Part shown: in pieces, positions 60,807-64,000 of the stretch
How the letters are laid out: each line of letters opens with the position of its first letter
Numbering within the stretch: position 1 is the first letter of the stretch
DNA from: Avena insularis
Taxonomy: Eukaryota > Streptophyta > Magnoliopsida > Poales > Poaceae
DNA: 64,000 nucleotides
Direction: 5' to 3'
NCBI GenBank assembly: GCA_023614405.1
Contig: CM042694.1
Span: 89,759,285-89,823,284, forward strand
Made by a program: the position numbers and the translations under genes
Notes under the pieces: model-generated
Seen by the model: the letters and a program-made list of their open reading frames with translations, nothing else
Database searches by the model: none
Told to the model about the DNA's origin: nothing

Positions 60807-62339
60807 AGTAGTAAGTTTCCCTCAGCTATGAAACCAAGGTTTAATCGAACCAGTAGGAGCAAGGAAACACCCCAAAGGTGTTGCTAGATGAGCCTTGGCA
60901 GGACGCACTACCGGTGCTAGTAGCAACGTGGAGACCTGCACAACACAACCATAGAACTTTGCCCCCAACTTGCGATGAGGTTGTCAATCTCACCGGTTTT
61001 GCTGAAAACAAATGATTAAATGTATCGAATGGAAGGAAGTAATAGTTTGCAGAAAGTAAACACAAAGGAGTAAACAGTTTGTAGATTGTATTAAAAGAAA
61101 GGACCGGGGTCCATAGTTCACTAGAGGTGGCTCTCCTTAAGATAGATAACATGCTGGGTGAACAAATTACAGCGGGGCAATTGAAAAATATCAAGAAAGT
61201 ATACAAGCATATACTAATCATCTTGACTCCTTTGGAACTTGATTGGGCATTACAATATTATACATAGACCGCCATCCAACTGTATCTATGACTAATAATC
61301 CACCTTCAGGTTATCATCCGAACCCCCTCTAGTATTAAGTTGCAAGCAACAGATTATTGCTTTACGAATTGCATGTAAAGTAAACAATACGATTATTCTA
61401 TGAACAAAGGATTGTTGTTTTCTCCCTAGTAGCAGCATCACATCTAGTACCTTAGAGATTTCTGTCACTTCCCCAGATTACCAGAGGCATGAACCCACTA
61501 TCGAGCATAAATACTAACTCTTAGAGTTGGTAGCATCGACTTGGCCAAGATAGCTACTAACAACGGAAAGCATGCAAGATCACAAATAACAAAGACATGA
61601 TAGAATCAATAATCAATCTGCAATAGCATCTCAATATCCATCAGATCCCCGCAAACACAACATGCAGGATTACAAATAGATGATCTTGATCATGAACGGA
61701 GCTCACAAGATCTAGACATGAAAGCACAAAAGAGGAGAACCAGCCATCTAGCTACTACATGGACCCGTATTCCAGAGATGAACTACTCACGCATCACACC
61801 GGAGGCTTGCATGATGATGAAGAAGGCCTCCAGGGTGAATTCCTATCTCTGGCAGGGTGCCAGGAAGAGCTTCAGATCCTTCCTGATCTAGGGATGGAGA
61901 TGACGGCGGCTACAGACTCTTTCGTGGATTTTTGATCGGGTATTTAGGGTTTTGGTCCCGAGGGCAATATATAGGCGGAAGGAGAGGCTGATGGGGTGCT
62001 AGGGTCGGCCAGACCACCCCCTGGCGCGGGCCAGGCCTAGCCGCGCGGCCAGGTGGTGTGGCCGGCCCCCAGCTCTTCTCCGTCTCGTATTCTAGCATTA
62101 GATGTCTTCCGGAAAATAGGCACTTTGGCTTTTGTCCCGTCCAATTCCGAGAATATTCATTTTCTGACTTTCCTGGAACCAAAAACAACAGAAAACAGGC
62201 AGTTGGCACTGTGGCTCTTGTTAATAGGTTAGTCCAAGAAATCATATGAAAAGTACTCCAAAGTGTGGACAAAACACAAGAAAGTAGATAAAACCAAGCA
62301 TATAACATTAAAAATTATAGATACATTTGCAATGTATCA
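60807..62339 (-). repeat. 5' LTR of outer Gypsy, remainder
   Basis: Continues from 52978 ('agtagtaagtttccctcagc'), ends 'gcaatgtatca', followed by TSD GAGAC. Together with 52917-52978 about 1.6 kb. Confidence 0.9.
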
Positions 62340-62344
62340 GAGAC

Positions 62345-63005
62345 AAAAGTATTGTCTAGATATACATTTCCATCCGGTCTATCCAATAGCTGATCACACA
62401 CACCCATAAAATATATGTACGCATTTAGCACCTACAATTAGACACGTAAAATAAAGTTAAGTTCGCTATAATTTCTCAGACGTTAATATGTAAGTTATGG
62501 TCTTTCTGCTGTTGACTTACCCCGTCGGGCAAGAATCCATAGTAACGCGTAAGACATGTCAAGTCATCATTAGACAGCTCCGCATTACCGATATCCACAA
62601 ACTTAGTTTTTTCAGGTGTCGACATGATTGATTCAATAGCAGCAATATCTCCAGTGGTGCATAAATAGTCTGTCACAATATATAATTGTGCAAGATCAAT
62701 TAGGTAAAATGTAATCTAGCAAAAATTAAAAAGATAAATGGAGCAAAACTAATTATCTTTGTGTCATAGACACTGCATCCAGATGTTTTTTGCAGTGGAT
62801 ATGATCTAGGCAGTCGAGAAGATGCTTCCTCTGAAATCTACATCACTATAAGATGCGTTAGTGTGTGAAGTCGCCAACTTTTTAACCTCTGAAAGTAAGG
62901 AGTCGATATTGTGGACGTAGTTGACACAACGGATAAACTGTGTATAGGGTGCGCGACCAGCGCTCTCTATGGGAGTTGCCCGCGAGTGTGTAGTCGAATC
63001 GTAGA
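62345..63005 (-). pseudogene. Ulp1-type pseudogene, 5' part
   Basis: Minus-strand exons: about 63005-62757 (THSRATPIESAGRAPYTQFI, RCVNYVHNIDSLLSEVKKLA, then after a frameshift LDHIHCKKHLDAVSMTQR), 62669-62521 (DYLCTTGDIAAIESIMSTPE, LSNDDLTCLTRYYGFLPDG, donor GGTAAGTC), and 62431 into the Gypsy junction (LNAYIYFMGVCDQLLDRPDG, NVYLDNTFVS). The last exon continues at 48646 as AILKQNKSQHRIIK once the 13.7-kb insertion and one TSD copy are ignored; a TGA follows. These are the N-terminal helices and the start of the peptidase region of the gene at 46917-48646. Confidence 0.65.
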
Positions 63006-63424
63006 TTTGGATAGAGACTCAAAGTTGTAGGTCCTGTATCGTGCAGTCTTAGCTAATAACCTTGTAAGGTGAAAATACTAACGTGGAAGTACATCATGTT
63101 AGCATTTCTTTGTAGTTTTAGGTTATGTCCATTCCACTATATGAGAGAATAGACAAGTAAACCCATGAAACCTAGGTCCAACTTTTATCATAAGAAACAA
63201 CTTTCATTTCCTTTGATTGCTTTTATATTTGCCGCACCAATTAAATCTTAAAATACAAAAATACTTTTACTATTAGCAAACATAAACAAAAATCCAAAAG
63301 GACCTTTACCTTATTATTTTTACTTGCTTGTCTAGTTATAGATTGTTTTTACTTTTCTTTATTTATAGTTTATTTCTATTTTACTAATACGCAACCCTAT
63401 GTTTGATAACCACATGTTGGAGTT
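63006..63424. other. AT-rich unassigned sequence
   Basis: No supported feature; probably upstream or intronic sequence of the Ulp1 pseudogene. Confidence 0.35.
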
Positions 63425-63664
63425 GTGGACACAAGGCAAATACTTTGTTTTGTAGGTTGCTTGAAGAAGAAAATAGAAGAATTATCTAAGACAATTCCCC
63501 GAGAGTTCGATATAAACACTCCATTCACCCTTATGGGGAAAATACGCTTACTCAAGACACTACGCTTGGAGTCCCAACGAGTTGGTACACGCGGAGTTGT
63601 TGCCTTATGGTGGCGAGCTAGCGAGCGACAGAGGAAGTTCCGCCGTCGTGAGATGGAGCTCTAG
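63425..63664 (+). other. Short ORF of unknown nature
   Basis: 79 residues with LKKKIEELSKTIPREFDINT and a basic end (RASERQRKFRRREMEL). No start signal or domain recognised. It runs into a GC-rich stretch (63600-64000) with overlapping frames on both strands and could be part of a retroelement or a first exon cut off by the window end. Confidence 0.2.
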
Positions 63665-64000
63665 CCGGATCGTAGTGCCCACATAGCCTCGGGCATGAAC
63701 CTGTGGCGCCAGACGACAGAGGCGGGTGGATGCACGTATAGACGAGGTCGCGGATGTCTTGGAGGACGGCGCAGGCGGCGTCGCTCTCTCTCTACGCCGC
63801 ATCGCTGCGTGCGCTCCCGCATCCCTCTGCCAGGCTTCATACCCCGAGGGTGTCGTGGGGTATTGAGGCGGTTGCCGGTGCGGCCTGCATAGTGGTGGTT
63901 ACCGGTGCGAAGGAGGGTGTCGTGGTCGGCGCCGACATCGGTGAGACGCCGGGTCGCATTTTTGATGATCGCCTAGAGGAGCGGAGGCCACCGGAACGTG

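Larger units (their letters stand above)
48652..62339 (-). mobile_element. Gypsy-type element, rearranged, with a nested Gypsy in its 5' LTR
   Basis: TSD GAGAC at 48647-48651 and 62340-62344. 3' LTR 48652-50239; an inverted LTR piece 50240-50870; internal region 50871-52916; PBS (ggcgccagaaaaatac, minus strand) at about 52900-52916; 5' LTR 52917-52978 plus 60807-62339, split by the element at 52979-60801. The internal part has gag- and protease-like frames only. The insertion lies in an exon of the Ulp1 gene, and counting one TSD copy restores that frame. Confidence 0.9.

Noticed and set aside
63605..63900. Basic Arg/Ser-rich frames near the window end
   Set aside because: Both strands open because of GC content; no domain, start or splice support.

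Overview
The window looks like grass DNA, most likely Triticeae (wheat, barley, rye or Aegilops type). It is dominated by nested LTR retrotransposons, CACTA transposons whose ends carry the 'tttagtcccggttgg' motif, and Stowaway and Tourist MITEs. I see one plausible intact host gene and remnants of three more.

Layout. 1-1209: minus-strand gene remnants (a NAM-associated-type exon and two coiled-coil exons). 1222-7228: Copia element, 5' LTR plus a broken polyprotein, 3' end missing. 7597-8562: three tandem hairpins and a 200-bp duplication, leading into a CACTA element that ends at 16290. That CACTA carries a transposase lacking its catalytic core and a second gene ending in a well-preserved Ulp1/C48 peptidase. 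16712-17897: complete non-autonomous CACTA (TSD GAT). 18625-19020: exon of a gene with a 'putative gypsy-type transposon' domain, interrupted by a complete Gypsy-type element, 19021-38848 (TSD CAAAC). Inside it lies a complete Copia-type element, 22981-35875 (TSD CAGAT), which itself holds a probable 4.5-kb solo LTR. The exon resumes at 38854 and is cut again by a solo LTR, 39044-40634 (TSD GTGGA). 41158-44657: LTR fragments, a TIR transposon with a nested Stowaway, a Tourist MITE and a retroposon with 16-bp TSDs.

44860-45755 holds the gene I trust most: a TATA box and a two-exon reading frame for a 222-residue protein resembling the MCA / MLKL-like N-terminal helical domain. 45821-45984 is a Stowaway MITE. 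46917-63005 is a minus-strand Ulp1-type peptidase pseudogene. A 13.7-kb Gypsy insertion (48652-62339, TSD GAGAC) splits one of its exons, and that Gypsy has a second complete Gypsy (52979-60801, TSD AGCAC) inside its 5' LTR.

Relations. All three Gypsy-type elements with recognisable internal regions lack reverse transcriptase and integrase, so they look like gag-only, non-autonomous families moved in trans. The nested Copia has fairly similar LTRs but a badly decayed coding region, which suggests the same. Nesting gives an order of events: host gene first, then 19021-38848, then 22981-35875, and probably last the solo LTR inside it. On the right: Ulp1 gene, then 48652-62339, then 52979-60801. 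I found no rRNA or tRNA gene, no CRISPR array and no clearly new biological system. The most unusual points are the tandem hairpins, the pol-less Gypsy set with a degenerate protease, the extra zipper ORF, and a host gene whose exons seem scattered over about 38 kb.
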